64,000 bases of DNA, taken from the NCBI RefSeq assembly GCF_016865255.1, contig NZ_CP033381.1, positions 3,596,001 to 3,660,000 on the forward strand, in the 5' to 3' direction. Shown here in pieces: positions 6,642 through 15,539 of this stretch (positions within the stretch are counted from its first letter, which is position 1; each line of letters begins with the position of its first letter). Origin of the DNA: Methylomonas sp. LW13. GTDB taxonomy: Bacteria > Pseudomonadota > Gammaproteobacteria > Methylococcales > Methylomonadaceae. Made by a program: the position numbers and the translations under genes. The notes below the pieces were generated by a model, which saw only the letters and a list, made by a program, of their open reading frames with translations, did not search any database and was not told the DNA's origin.

Positions 6642-9407
6642 ATGAACCCTACCCGCTCGACCTTAATAGCATGTTTAATACTAACTCTCGTCAACGTTGG
6701 TAGCGGGCACGCCACGGAAAATAATACAAACAGCGCCGCCGCCGAGAAATACGGCGCGATCGAACGGCGATTCGAGAACGGTTTCCGGGCCTTGTTGGTT
6801 CCCGATAGTAAGGCCGAGCAGACGGCAGTGACGCTGGTGTATTTCAGCGGTTCGCTCGCCGATCCCGAGGGAAAGTCGGGCCTCGCACATTTGCTGGAGC
6901 ATTTGCTGTTTAACGCGCCGACGACGCCGGACAATCATTCGCTGGTCAGCGAGCTGGCGCGCCGCAACATTGCCTATAACGGCAATACCAATTTCGACCG
7001 CACTATCTACCACACGGCCTTTTCCAGCGACCAGCCCACGCTGAACTGGCTGCTGCAACAAGAAGCCTTGCGCATGCATAAACTGGCGATTACGGAAACG
7101 GATATTGCCAGGGAGTTACCCGTAGTATTGCGGGAAAAGGAGCTTGGCGATAGCAATCATCGGCAAAAATTAGCGCAACAAATACTGCCGGTTGTTACTC
7201 GCTTTGCCCCCTATGTACGCCCGCCGATAGGTAACGAAACCGAATTACGCGGTATCGCCATCGACGACGCCCAGGCTTTCTATCGGACACACTATCGTCC
7301 CGACAATGCGCTGTTGATCATTACCGGTCGATTTGACGTTGACGAAACCTGGAAGCAATTGGCAACTCATTTTGGTGAGATTAAATCGCCAAAAATTGGG
7401 CAGCCACCGGCATTCCAGGCGGCGTCCGGACAGGAGAGCGGCGACCCGCAAACGAGTTTTCGCGGCGACGACGATGTTGCTTCCGCGTCGTTATTTTATC
7501 CGTTACCCCATTCGTTCGATGCCAAGCATGTAGCGGCGATGGGCCTACTGAGCGGCTTGCTGGCCGGTTCACCCGCCAGTCGCTTACATGAGTCGCTGGT
7601 TAGCACCGGACAGGCAGCCTCTGTCTCGGCTATGCCCTTGCTATTGCGCAATGGGGGTGCATTCGAAGTAACCGCGCTGCCGCTGTCAGCCGATAGCGAA
7701 GCGTTGGAACAACTCCAACACACCTTAGCAGAACAAGTGCATTCGCTGGGCGATACCGTGTTCACTGAAAAAGAACTGGAACGTACTAAAAACTTGATAC
7801 GCAACGAAGCTTTACATGTGCAAACTCAAGCCGCCGCATTTGGCTACCGTTTGGCTGAATTTGCCTCCCTCGGCGACTGGCGGCTGTGGTTCGAGAGCAT
7901 CGACGCGGCCCAAGAAATGTCATTGCCGGAGATTCAACAAACCGCCAAAACGCTTTTCCAGCAAGGTCTCCCGGTTGCCCAGTTGATGAGCAGTCGACAT
8001 GCGACAAGTGTCACGGCGCGGAAAGAATCCCTCGTACCGCAAGCGACAAGCGCCGAACCATCCCCCGCGTCCACGCCTGCGCACCTGCCGGAAACCGTGA
8101 CCCTGGCGGCTAACGATGCGACGGCGGCGGCTATAGATGCGCAAATCGAGCGCTTTAGCATTAACGAGTCGCTGGCGGTTGCGCTCTGGCCCAAGCCCAT
8201 ACCGACCGGTCGCGTGCAGGGTCAGTGGAATGTGCGTATGGGCACGGCGGACAGCATGCTTGGCAAACGTATGCTGGCGGACCTTACCGGCAGCCTGTTG
8301 GCGCACGGTTCGGCCAGTTTAGATCGACAACAACTGTTTGATCGCTTGGTGGGTTTGGATGCCCACTTGTCGATGACGCCGATGGAGGACCGCTTGGCGA
8401 TTCGCTTCGATCTGCCCGCGAAATCGTTACCGGAATTTCTGGACGTTCTAATTGATGTTCTTCGTCATCCGGCACTGCCGGAGCAGGGATTCAAGGAAAT
8501 CGGCAATCAATTGCGCGTCGCCTACCAAGGCCTGGGCACAAAACCGCAAGTCGTCGCAGAACAAGCCGTGACCGCACTCACCAGCCCATACCCTATCGGC
8601 GACATCCGCCGCGAGCCCGGCATGGAGGAAGCGCTCGCCGCGTTGGAGCGCATCGAATTGAACGATGTAAAAGCCTTCCACGCCGATTATTACGGCGCGA
8701 ATGGGGAGTTGCTGCTGTCCGGTGAGTTTGATGCCAACGCGACGCGCCGGCAGTTGGAAAGCCTTTTAGGTCCCTGGCGCAGCAAGCAGGTCTACCAGCG
8801 GCCGCCCCTGCCTTACGCCGCATTGGCGCCCGGCCGGCATGTCATGACCGTAGCCGATGGCGCGCACGGCACTTACACGGCACAGCTTAGACAGCCGTTG
8901 CAAGCGGACGAGACGGACACCCTGGCTTTAATGCTGGCGAATGTCGCGTTGGGCGAGGATGCGCTTCAATCCCGCCTCGGTCGCCGCCTGCGTCAACAAG
9001 AAGGCATTTCCTACGGCGTGGCCAGCAAGATCAGCGCTTCCGCCTTCGAACCGCGCGCCACCCTGACCATCAGCGCGACCTATGCGCCGGCCCTGCGGCA
9101 ACAACTCTCCAAAGCCGTGCACGAGGAACTGGCGCTGCTGGTTAAAGACGGCCTCAGCGCTACGGAATTCGACAGTGCAAAAGAGAACTGGCGCCATCGC
9201 AACGATCTGAGCAAGCTGGATCATGACAAGCTGTTCGGCAAGCTGAATCTGCTATTACGCTTACGGCGCGACATGCGCTACTACGCCGACATCAATGCCC
9301 GCGTTGAAACCTTGACGCTGGCCCAAGTGAATACGGCGATTGCCCGCCACATCAATCCCGATCAGTTGCTGGAAGTGTTTGTCGATACCAACAATGAAGC
9401 ACCTTAA
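6642..9407 (+). CDS. Secreted M16-family zinc peptidase
   Basis: This 921-residue protein carries two M16 (pitrilysin-like) halves. The N-terminal 25 residues look like a Sec signal (STLIACLILTLVNVGSGHA), so it should act in the periplasm. The inverted zinc motif His83-Leu-Leu-Glu86-His87 (GLAHLLEHLLF) is complete, and a downstream ELPVVLREKELG segment supplies the third ligand Glu. The second half, about residues 510-921, lacks HxxEH, as usual for the inactive lobe, and keeps the RLRQQEGISYGVAS motif. The ribosome site AGAAAGGAAT is strong. The stop overlaps the exporter start by 14 bases, so the two are coupled. In this locus it may trim exported peptide, degrade mis-exported peptide, or help immunity; which of these is unknown. 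Confidence 0.85.
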   Translation: MNPTRSTLIACLILTLVNVGSGHATENNTNSAAAEKYGAIERRFENGFRALLVPDSKAEQTAVTLVYFSGSLADPEGKSGLAHLLEHLLFNAPTTPDNHSLVSELARRNIAYNGNTNFDRTIYHTAFSSDQPTLNWLLQQEALRMHKLAITETDIARELPVVLREKELGDSNHRQKLAQQILPVVTRFAPYVRPPIGNETELRGIAIDDAQAFYRTHYRPDNALLIITGRFDVDETWKQLATHFGEIKSPKIGQPPAFQAASGQESGDPQTSFRGDDDVASASLFYPLPHSFDAKHVAAMGLLSGLLAGSPASRLHESLVSTGQAASVSAMPLLLRNGGAFEVTALPLSADSEALEQLQHTLAEQVHSLGDTVFTEKELERTKNLIRNEALHVQTQAAAFGYRLAEFASLGDWRLWFESIDAAQEMSLPEIQQTAKTLFQQGLPVAQLMSSRHATSVTARKESLVPQATSAEPSPASTPAHLPETVTLAANDATAAAIDAQIERFSINESLAVALWPKPIPTGRVQGQWNVRMGTADSMLGKRMLADLTGSLLAHGSASLDRQQLFDRLVGLDAHLSMTPMEDRLAIRFDLPAKSLPEFLDVLIDVLRHPALPEQGFKEIGNQLRVAYQGLGTKPQVVAEQAVTALTSPYPIGDIRREPGMEEALAALERIELNDVKAFHADYYGANGELLLSGEFDANATRRQLESLLGPWRSKQVYQRPPLPYAALAPGRHVMTVADGAHGTYTAQLRQPLQADETDTLALMLANVALGEDALQSRLGRRLRQQEGISYGVASKISASAFEPRATLTISATYAPALRQQLSKAVHEELALLVKDGLSATEFDSAKENWRHRNDLSKLDHDKLFGKLNLLLRLRRDMRYYADINARVETLTLAQVNTAIARHINPDQLLEVFVDTNNEAP

Positions 9408-11502
9408 GCACTCGCACCATTCGTCGTACTTGCAAACCACCGCGGCCGAATGCGGCTTGGCCTGCGTAGGCTATGTCGCCGCCTGCCACGGTGCCGCACA
9501 CAGCATGAGCGACTTACGCGCCAAGTATGCGGTGTCGCTACGCGGCTCCACGTTGATGGATTTGGTCGGTATCGGCGCGGCATTGGGATTTTCATGCAGA
9601 CCGCTACGCCTGGAATTGGCGGAACTCGACCAACTCAGTCTCCCTTGTATTTTGCATTGGCAAATGAGCCATTTTGTCGTGCTAAAAAAAGTGGGGCGCG
9701 GCCGGGTGCTGGTCCACGACCCGGCCAAGGGCGAAAGGGAGCTGGCTATAGCCGAAGTCAACACCCTGTTTACCGGCGTGGCCTTGGAACTGACGCCTGC
9801 GCCGGCGTTCGAGCGTATTACGCCGAGGTCGCGTATTCCTCTCGCTAAACTGGTCGGTAAAGTCGACGGCCTGATCCGGAGCTTGACGCAAATCGCGGTA
9901 TTGGCCGTTGCCATGCAATTATTCGCCTTGCTGACACCAATCGTTGCCCAATGGATAGTAGACGGTGCGATTGTGTCCGGCGACCGGGATTTCCTGTTGG
10001 TGTTAGCCTTGGCCTATGCCTTGATTGCCGTGATTAAAATCGTGTTGGAAGCCGTTAGAAGCTGGCTGGCCATCGTGCTGGCGACACAATTCAATCTGCA
10101 ATGGGCCGGCCGCATTATCGGCCATTTGTTAAGGCTGCCCGTGCATTGGTTCGAACTACGGCATACCGGCGACATCGTATCCCGGTTTCAATCGATGCAA
10201 GCCATTCAACAGACGCTGACCGGCAAATTAGTCGAAGTAGTCCTGGACGGCGGATTCGGTTTAATTGTCCTGGCGGTGATGTTGTTGTACAGCCCCACAC
10301 TAAGCGCTTTCGCCGTCGCCGCCGTATTGGCCTATCTGCTGATCCGCGTTTTGCCCCATGGAATCTATCATCGCTTAACCGATGAAGCACTGGCGCACGA
10401 GGCCAAGGCGCAAAGCCATTTTCTGGAAAGCATTCGCGCCGTGCACACCACAAAGTTGGCGGGTTTGGAAGAGCAGCGCCGGGCACGCTGGCTGAATTTG
10501 TTCGTCGCCGGCGTGAATAAACGCATCGGCGCGCAAAAAATGTCGCTGGGATTTTCGCTGGGCTATAGCGCGGTGTTTGCCGCCGAAGCCATCGCCGTGC
10601 TGGCGGTCGGCGCGACCATGGTCATGGACAACGCTTTGACCGTCGGCATGCTGATGGCGTTTATTTCTTACAAAGACGACTTTACATCGCGGATGCAACG
10701 GCTGATCGACAACCTGATGTCGATGCGCATGGTCAGCCTGCATGTGGAGCGTTTGTCCGATATTGTCTTGGCGGAAAAAGAACAGACTGACGGCTGCGCC
10801 GCAGACAAAGTCATCAACCGAAAGGATTTCAGCCCCACCATCGAGTTTAAAAACCTGGGCTTTCGCTACGGCGCGAATATGCCCTGGATATTTCGCAATT
10901 TGCATCTGTCCATCCAACCCGGCGAACACATCGCCATCGTCGGCGCGTCCGGATGCGGAAAAAGCACCTTGGTCAAACTCTGCTTGGGCCTGCTGGAACC
11001 GACCGAGGGTGTCATCGAAATCGACGGCATGCCTTTAAGCCAATTCGGATTGGCCAATTGGCGCCGGCTGGTGGGCGCGGTATTGCAGGAAGACCAGTTA
11101 TTCTCCGGGAGCCTTCAGGAAAATATTTCCGGCTTCGACTTACAAACCAATTTCGAGCTGCTGAAACAAAGCGCTCAACTCGCCGGCATCGACGATGAAA
11201 TCGAGGCTCTGCCCATGCGTTATCTGTCCCAGGTTGGCGATATGGGCAGCAGTTTTTCCGGCGGGCAAAAGCAACGGCTCATCATTGCGCGGGCGCTCTA
11301 CAAAGTGCCGTCGGTACTGGTCCTGGACGAAGCGACCAGCCACTTGGATGTCGAAACAGAGCGGAAGGTGAATTTGGCAATCAATTCGTTAAGCATCACC
11401 CGCTTAACTATCGCCCATCGGCCGGAAACCATAGGCATGGCGGACAGAGTCGTGTCTCTGGATGCCAGCATACACAGCGAAAGCAGAATGGGTAGTTTCT
11501 GA
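9394..11502 (+). CDS. C39-peptidase ABC exporter (CvaB-type)
   Basis: This 702-residue peptidase-containing ABC transporter cleaves double-glycine leaders and exports the cores. The C39 domain is residues 8-130, with Gln14, Cys20 (TAAECGLACV), His93 (QMSHFVVLKKV) and Asp109 (VHDPAKG) as the expected catalytic set. A six-helix membrane domain covers about residues 150-440. The ATPase has Walker A (GASGCGKST), signature (SFSGGQKQR), Walker B (VLVLDEATSHLD) and an H-loop (IAHRPET). An upstream ATG at 9340 lies deep in the peptidase gene, so ATG 9394, which starts at MKHLKHSH, is preferred. It works with the HlyD-type adaptor at 1847-3124 and is the last gene of the bacteriocin locus. Confidence 0.93.
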   Translation: MKHLKHSHHSSYLQTTAAECGLACVGYVAACHGAAHSMSDLRAKYAVSLRGSTLMDLVGIGAALGFSCRPLRLELAELDQLSLPCILHWQMSHFVVLKKVGRGRVLVHDPAKGERELAIAEVNTLFTGVALELTPAPAFERITPRSRIPLAKLVGKVDGLIRSLTQIAVLAVAMQLFALLTPIVAQWIVDGAIVSGDRDFLLVLALAYALIAVIKIVLEAVRSWLAIVLATQFNLQWAGRIIGHLLRLPVHWFELRHTGDIVSRFQSMQAIQQTLTGKLVEVVLDGGFGLIVLAVMLLYSPTLSAFAVAAVLAYLLIRVLPHGIYHRLTDEALAHEAKAQSHFLESIRAVHTTKLAGLEEQRRARWLNLFVAGVNKRIGAQKMSLGFSLGYSAVFAAEAIAVLAVGATMVMDNALTVGMLMAFISYKDDFTSRMQRLIDNLMSMRMVSLHVERLSDIVLAEKEQTDGCAADKVINRKDFSPTIEFKNLGFRYGANMPWIFRNLHLSIQPGEHIAIVGASGCGKSTLVKLCLGLLEPTEGVIEIDGMPLSQFGLANWRRLVGAVLQEDQLFSGSLQENISGFDLQTNFELLKQSAQLAGIDDEIEALPMRYLSQVGDMGSSFSGGQKQRLIIARALYKVPSVLVLDEATSHLDVETERKVNLAINSLSITRLTIAHRPETIGMADRVVSLDASIHSESRMGSF

Positions 11503-11568
11503 AGGTTATTCCGCCATCCCGCTATCTTAGGCAAACCTCCGGGGAATTTTCCGGCAAGTGCGGTTTCG

Positions 11569-11814
11569 CTAATTGAGTCTGGTGCTGGATTTAACCACCG
11601 TAAAGCCGGCGCGTTTGCTTTTGTCTTTTTGACCGGCTCTGGCCTGGTGCGCGGCTTCGGCCATGGTGTCGGCAAAGCTCAGAAAATCCGCCACTTCCAG
11701 GCGCAATGACATGTTCTGCAGATGCAGGTGGACGACGCCGCATTCGCGGCAAATCAATACCTTGCTTAAGGCCGTCGCCGCCAAACATTCGTGGGTACAG
11801 GGTTTGTTGCTCAT
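11569..11814 (-). CDS. Small Cys-rich conserved protein
   Basis: This 81-residue product begins MSNKPCTHECLAATALSK and continues VLICRECGVVHLHLQNMSLR. The pairs C-x3-C and C-x2-C with nearby His residues suggest a small zinc ribbon. The ribosome site GAAGGAG is 7 bases from the ATG. I recall similar short proteins beside TonB receptor genes in gammaproteobacteria, with no known function. It lies downstream of the gene at 11869 on the same strand and may share its Fur-type promoter. A metal-related role is inferred from context only. Confidence 0.65.
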   Translation of the reverse strand: MSNKPCTHECLAATALSKVLICRECGVVHLHLQNMSLRLEVADFLSFADTMAEAAHQARAGQKDKSKRAGFTVVKSSTRLN

Positions 11815-11868
11815 AGGTTTACTCCTTCAAAAATCGTCAGGGATTGGGTAAAAAACTTTTTAAGCGGA

Positions 11869-12078
11869 CTAAAGCTCGGGATTTACTAAACCACGATTGA
11901 GCTTGGCTTTTGCCTGAGACAGGAACATTTTCCAAACGATTTGTTTCGACCCTAAATCAAGACATCGGAAATCCGTGGCATGGATTTCGCCTTTTTCGAC
12001 CAACGCCGCCAAAACTTCCGGAGCGATTGCCAAGCGCACAGCCTCAGGTTCTCTAAATAAGGGGAATAATCTTTTCAC
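11869..12078 (-). CDS. Short hypothetical protein, GTG start
   Basis: This 69-residue protein begins at a GTG (KRLFPLFREPEAVRLAIAPE) with no clear ribosome site. The body is amphipathic without Cys or membrane helices. A Fur-like box at 12108-12128 lies 30 bases upstream, so it is likely iron-repressed together with the Cys-rich protein that follows. It is divergent from the siderophore receptor. No family with known function was recognised. Confidence 0.5.
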   Translation of the reverse strand: MKRLFPLFREPEAVRLAIAPEVLAALVEKGEIHATDFRCLDLGSKQIVWKMFLSQAKAKLNRGLVNPEL

Positions 12079-12107
12079 GTCGCGGCAGCTGATTTTTAAT
12101 CTGACTC

Positions 12108-12128
12108 AAATGATAATTATTCTCATTT
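12108..12128 (-). promoter_or_regulatory. Probable Fur box for the small iron-linked genes
   Basis: GATAATTATTCTCATTT matches the Fur consensus (GATAATGATAATCATTATC) well in its two arms. It lies just upstream of the leftward gene at 11869-12078 and would allow repression when iron is plentiful. Confidence 0.6.
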
Positions 12129-12188
12129 GAAAAGTAAAGTATTTCTTCCTCCTTGAAATTTCAGCCATTAACTCGCCGTTGGTTTTGC

Positions 12189-12222
12189 AGCCTAAAGGCT
12201 AATTTCCGCAAGCCTTTAGGCT
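12189..12222. repeat. Perfect intergenic hairpin
   Basis: AGCCTAAAGGCT (12189-12200) and AGCCTTTAGGCT (12211-12222) are perfect 12-base inverse complements with a 10-base loop. It lies between the two divergent Fur boxes and has no T-run. It may be a small palindromic repeat that insulates the two promoters. Confidence 0.5.
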
Positions 12223-12342
12223 ACCAAGCTCGCGAAACGGCTGGAATGCGCTCAAAGATTTAAGCCTATCCAAGCTTTGATTTCGAATTGGGAAACAGTC
12301 TGCACGCAAATTCCGGAGTTGACATTAGTCTCAAAAAAAATA

Positions 12343-12380
12343 AAATGAGAATCGTTATTATTTGAGAATGATCTTATTTC
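12343..12380 (+). promoter_or_regulatory. Tandem Fur-like boxes before siderophore receptor
   Basis: AATGAGAATCGTTATTA is followed directly by TTTGAGAATGATCTTATTT. Both resemble Fur half-sites arranged in overlapping tandem. They lie about 135 bases before the receptor start, so the receptor and probably the following genes should be induced by iron starvation. Confidence 0.65.
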
Positions 12381-12513
12381 TTGGCTTTTTGGAGCCGCAT
12401 ATCTCGAATAGCGATCAATAACCGACGGACAATAACTGTCGGTTCGTAAAATCTTAGCCACCCAGCATTCCCAGCCAGGCAGCCAGCACTATTTATTCAG
12501 TTACGGGAATACT

Positions 12514-14706
12514 ATGTCTGCAAACCATTCGACCACGAAAAAAACCACCCCTGCCAAGTGGCGCTTGGGGGCTTTATTGCCGCTGGGCGCGGCTCTGAGC
12601 GGAGCAGCATTCGCCGCCGACCAGACCGCCGACGTAGCGGCCAACAATGATCAAGAAGTGGTTTTGGAAGACGTTAAAGTCAAAGCCAACCGCGAAAAGC
12701 AAGCCATTCGTTTCAAAGCCGAAACCTCGACCACCGGCAGTAAAACCGAGATGGCACTGCGCGATATTCCGCAGTCTGTCAGCGTGGTTAAAAAAGAACT
12801 GATCGAGTCGCAAAACGCCTTCAACCTGCGCGACGCTTTACGCAACGTCAGCGGCCTGACCATTGCCGCCGGCGAAGGCGGCCGTACCGGCGATTCCATT
12901 ACCTTGCGCGGCTTCGCGGCCAGCTCCGACCAATATCTGGACGGGGTCAAAGACAACGGCCAGTACACTCGCGACACCTTTTTCATCGAAAGAGCCGAAG
13001 TGCTGAAAGGCGCATCGTCAATTTTATTCGGTCGCGGCGCCACCGGCGGCGTGATCAATCAAGTAGCAAAGAAGCCCACCGGTAAAACCGGGATTAACGG
13101 CAGCTTTACCTACGGCTTGTACGACTTCAAACGCACCGCCATCGATGCCGAAACCAAATATCAAGATTTATCGGCCCGGCTGAATGTGATGTATCAGGAT
13201 GCCGATTCCTATCGCGACTACAACTACAGCAACCGTTGGGGTATCGCGCCTTCGTTCAAATGGGACATCAGCGCCGATACCGATTTGACGCTAAATCTGT
13301 TGCACCAACAGGATGAAGGCGTGTTCGATTACGGCGTGCCCATGTATCGAGGCCGGCCGGCCGGCGTGCCTATCAACACCTTTTACGGCTTCACCGATAA
13401 CCGGATGATGGACACCGATGTCAATGTGGCCACCGTGGCGCTAACCCACCGTTTCGACCAGGACTTCTCGGTGAAAAACTCAATCCGCTACGGCGACTAC
13501 GAGCGTAAATACCTGACCCATCTGTATTCCGGCGCAGCGGCCTATACCGGCGCCAATGCCGGCACCATCGCCCGTTCGCAAGCCTTGCGCCTGAACACTC
13601 AGGAAAACATCTACAACCAGACCGACTTTGTCTACAAAAAGCCCTTGTTCGGCTTCAACAATACCTTGATGTTCGGTAGCGAATTCGGTTGGGAAGAATA
13701 CGATTACAAATCCAAAAACTCGACCGGCGTCAGCCGGGTGTCGATATTCAATCCGCGCCTTACCGCCAGTACCACCGGCTTGGCGTACGACTTCAGCGGC
13801 ACGCTGGACACCAGCCGTCTGACCCAAGCCCAAACCTACGCGGGTTATGTGTTGGACCAATTCGAGATCAATCCGGAATGGAAATTACTGGCCGGCACCC
13901 GCTACGATGTGTTCGAGGCCCAACAGACTGATCGGATAGGCAGCGCCGACTTCAATAGCAGCGTCGATCAATGGAGCCCGCGCGGCGGCATCGTCTGGCA
14001 GCCCAGCAAAGCGCAATCCTATTATTTCAGTTACGGCAAGTCGTTTAATCCGTCTGCGGAAAGCCTGAGTTTGTCGGCCAACAACGCCAACCTGCCACCG
14101 GAGCAGAATCATAACTATGAGATCGGCGGCAAATGGGAACTGTTCGACGGCAAATTTTCGGCCACCGCCGCCCTGTTCCGCCTGGAAAAAACCAACGCCC
14201 GCACTACCTCACCGCTGGATGCCAATCTGCAAATCCTTGCAGGCGAGCAAAGTACGGACGGCTTCGAAGCCGGTCTGGCCGGCGAAGTGTTGCCGAAATG
14301 GGATGTGTCGCTGACCTATGCTTATCTTGATTCGAAAATCACCAAGTCCACATCAACAGCCACCGGCTCGGTCAGCGGCTTAGTGAAATCGTTCGAGGGG
14401 ATGACGGCCGTCAACGTGCCGGAGCACAGCGGCGTAGCCTGGAGCACTTATCATCTAACCGACAACTGGGAGATCGGCGGCGGCGTGTACTACGCCAGCC
14501 ACCGTTATGCCGACAGCGTCAACGAAGCGGTATTACCGGGTTACGCCCGCCTGGACGCAGTGGTGGCCTATCATCAAAAACATTACGACGTGCAACTCAA
14601 CGTGTTCAACCTGACCGATACCGTCTATTACGAATCCGGACAAACCAACTCGGCCTTGCCGGGCACGCCGGTATCCGGGCAGTTGACGGTGAGCTTTAAA
14701 TACTAA
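12514..14706 (+). CDS. TonB-dependent siderophore receptor (Fiu/FhuE-like)
   Basis: This 730-residue outer-membrane receptor imports an iron-siderophore complex using TonB energy. It has a signal peptide (about residues 1-34, ending AAFA) and a TonB-box-like stretch (EVVLEDVKVKA). The plug domain at about residues 75-185 contains DIPQSVSVV, ITLRGF and GASSILFGRGATGGVINQV. A 22-strand barrel ends in an aromatic residue (LTVSFKY). The neighbours PepSY and PiuC mirror the fiu-ybiX setting of Escherichia coli, which favours a catecholate-type ligand, but the ligand cannot be read from sequence. Fur-like boxes lie upstream and a long hairpin follows the stop. Confidence 0.9.
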   Translation: MSANHSTTKKTTPAKWRLGALLPLGAALSGAAFAADQTADVAANNDQEVVLEDVKVKANREKQAIRFKAETSTTGSKTEMALRDIPQSVSVVKKELIESQNAFNLRDALRNVSGLTIAAGEGGRTGDSITLRGFAASSDQYLDGVKDNGQYTRDTFFIERAEVLKGASSILFGRGATGGVINQVAKKPTGKTGINGSFTYGLYDFKRTAIDAETKYQDLSARLNVMYQDADSYRDYNYSNRWGIAPSFKWDISADTDLTLNLLHQQDEGVFDYGVPMYRGRPAGVPINTFYGFTDNRMMDTDVNVATVALTHRFDQDFSVKNSIRYGDYERKYLTHLYSGAAAYTGANAGTIARSQALRLNTQENIYNQTDFVYKKPLFGFNNTLMFGSEFGWEEYDYKSKNSTGVSRVSIFNPRLTASTTGLAYDFSGTLDTSRLTQAQTYAGYVLDQFEINPEWKLLAGTRYDVFEAQQTDRIGSADFNSSVDQWSPRGGIVWQPSKAQSYYFSYGKSFNPSAESLSLSANNANLPPEQNHNYEIGGKWELFDGKFSATAALFRLEKTNARTTSPLDANLQILAGEQSTDGFEAGLAGEVLPKWDVSLTYAYLDSKITKSTSTATGSVSGLVKSFEGMTAVNVPEHSGVAWSTYHLTDNWEIGGGVYYASHRYADSVNEAVLPGYARLDAVVAYHQKHYDVQLNVFNLTDTVYYESGQTNSALPGTPVSGQLTVSFKY

Positions 14707-14719
14707 ACTCGACGTGTGC

Positions 14720-14765
14720 GAACGGTTAAACAACATCCGCTATTGGTGAGATGGTTTAACCGTTC
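14720..14765. terminator. Hairpin after siderophore receptor
   Basis: GAACGGTTAAAC (14720-14731) and GTTTAACCGTTC (14754-14765) form a perfect 12-base stem with a 22-base loop. There is no T-run. It probably stabilises or attenuates the receptor transcript before the PepSY gene. Confidence 0.5.
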
Positions 14766-14825
14766 CGCCCAATCCGCAAAACCCCTTATTTGCAATTGCC
14801 ATAGCCCGCTTTTGGAACCCGACCC

Positions 14826-15536
14826 ATGAACACCGCAACCGACTCATTATTGACGCCAGCCAACCGCCCGCCCAAGAAAACCAACGGCGGCTACTTGTTT
14901 TTACCGAAAAGCCTGTCGCGCGGCGCCTTTCTTAAATGGCTGCGCCGCACCCATGCCTGGTTCGGGCTGTGGGGCGCGGCGTTGGGCTTGCTGTTCGGCT
15001 TTACCGGGATTTTAATGAATCATCGTGACATCTTGAAAATTCCGATTGGTCGCATGGAACAAAAAGAAATCCAGCTGGCCTTGCCGGAACCGCATCCCGC
15101 GGACCCGAAAGCAATGGCGGCCTGGCTGGGTGAAACGCTGAGCATCGATACGTCCCACGCCAAAATTCGCAAGGAACCCGGTAAAACCGTAACCTGGAAC
15201 AATCAACCGGTTCAGCAGCCGGCCTCCTGGCAGATCAACGTGCGCAATCCGCAAAGGATACTGTCCGCCGACTATTGGGAGGGCAACGCCTTTGTCACGG
15301 TCAAGCAAGGCGAGGCCAACCTGTTGACCACTTTGAATAATCTGCATAAGGGCACCGGCATGGGCGTCGGCTGGGTCTTATTGGTCGATACCTTGGCGGG
15401 CGGTTTGATCCTGCTGGCTTTGACCGGCACCCTGTTGTGGACCAGGCTACACGGCAACCGGTTGGCCGCCGCCGGCTTAGGGCTGGGCTCCATGAGTCTG
15501 GCGGTGTTTTTTGCCTTGCAAGCCATCTCGGGTTAG
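14826..15536 (+). CDS. PepSY-associated membrane protein
   Basis: This 236-residue inner-membrane protein has helices at about residues 43-64, 176-198 and 212-232. The RRTHAWFGLWGAALGLLFGFTG motif region is typical of PepSY_TM (PiuB-like) proteins, in which conserved His residues may bind haem. A periplasmic part of about residues 70-170 lies between the helices. Larger PiuB-type relatives are proposed siderophore-iron reductases. This one is short and has about half the helices. It is 3 bases upstream of the PiuC gene and downstream of the receptor, consistent with an iron-acquisition operon. Confidence 0.75.
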   Translation: MNTATDSLLTPANRPPKKTNGGYLFLPKSLSRGAFLKWLRRTHAWFGLWGAALGLLFGFTGILMNHRDILKIPIGRMEQKEIQLALPEPHPADPKAMAAWLGETLSIDTSHAKIRKEPGKTVTWNNQPVQQPASWQINVRNPQRILSADYWEGNAFVTVKQGEANLLTTLNNLHKGTGMGVGWVLLVDTLAGGLILLALTGTLLWTRLHGNRLAAAGLGLGSMSLAVFFALQAISG

Positions 15537-15539
15537 ACC

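Noticed and set aside
11503..11568. Terminator between the exporter and the Cys-rich gene
   Set aside because: Only short, poorly paired stems without T-runs were found, so no terminator is called.
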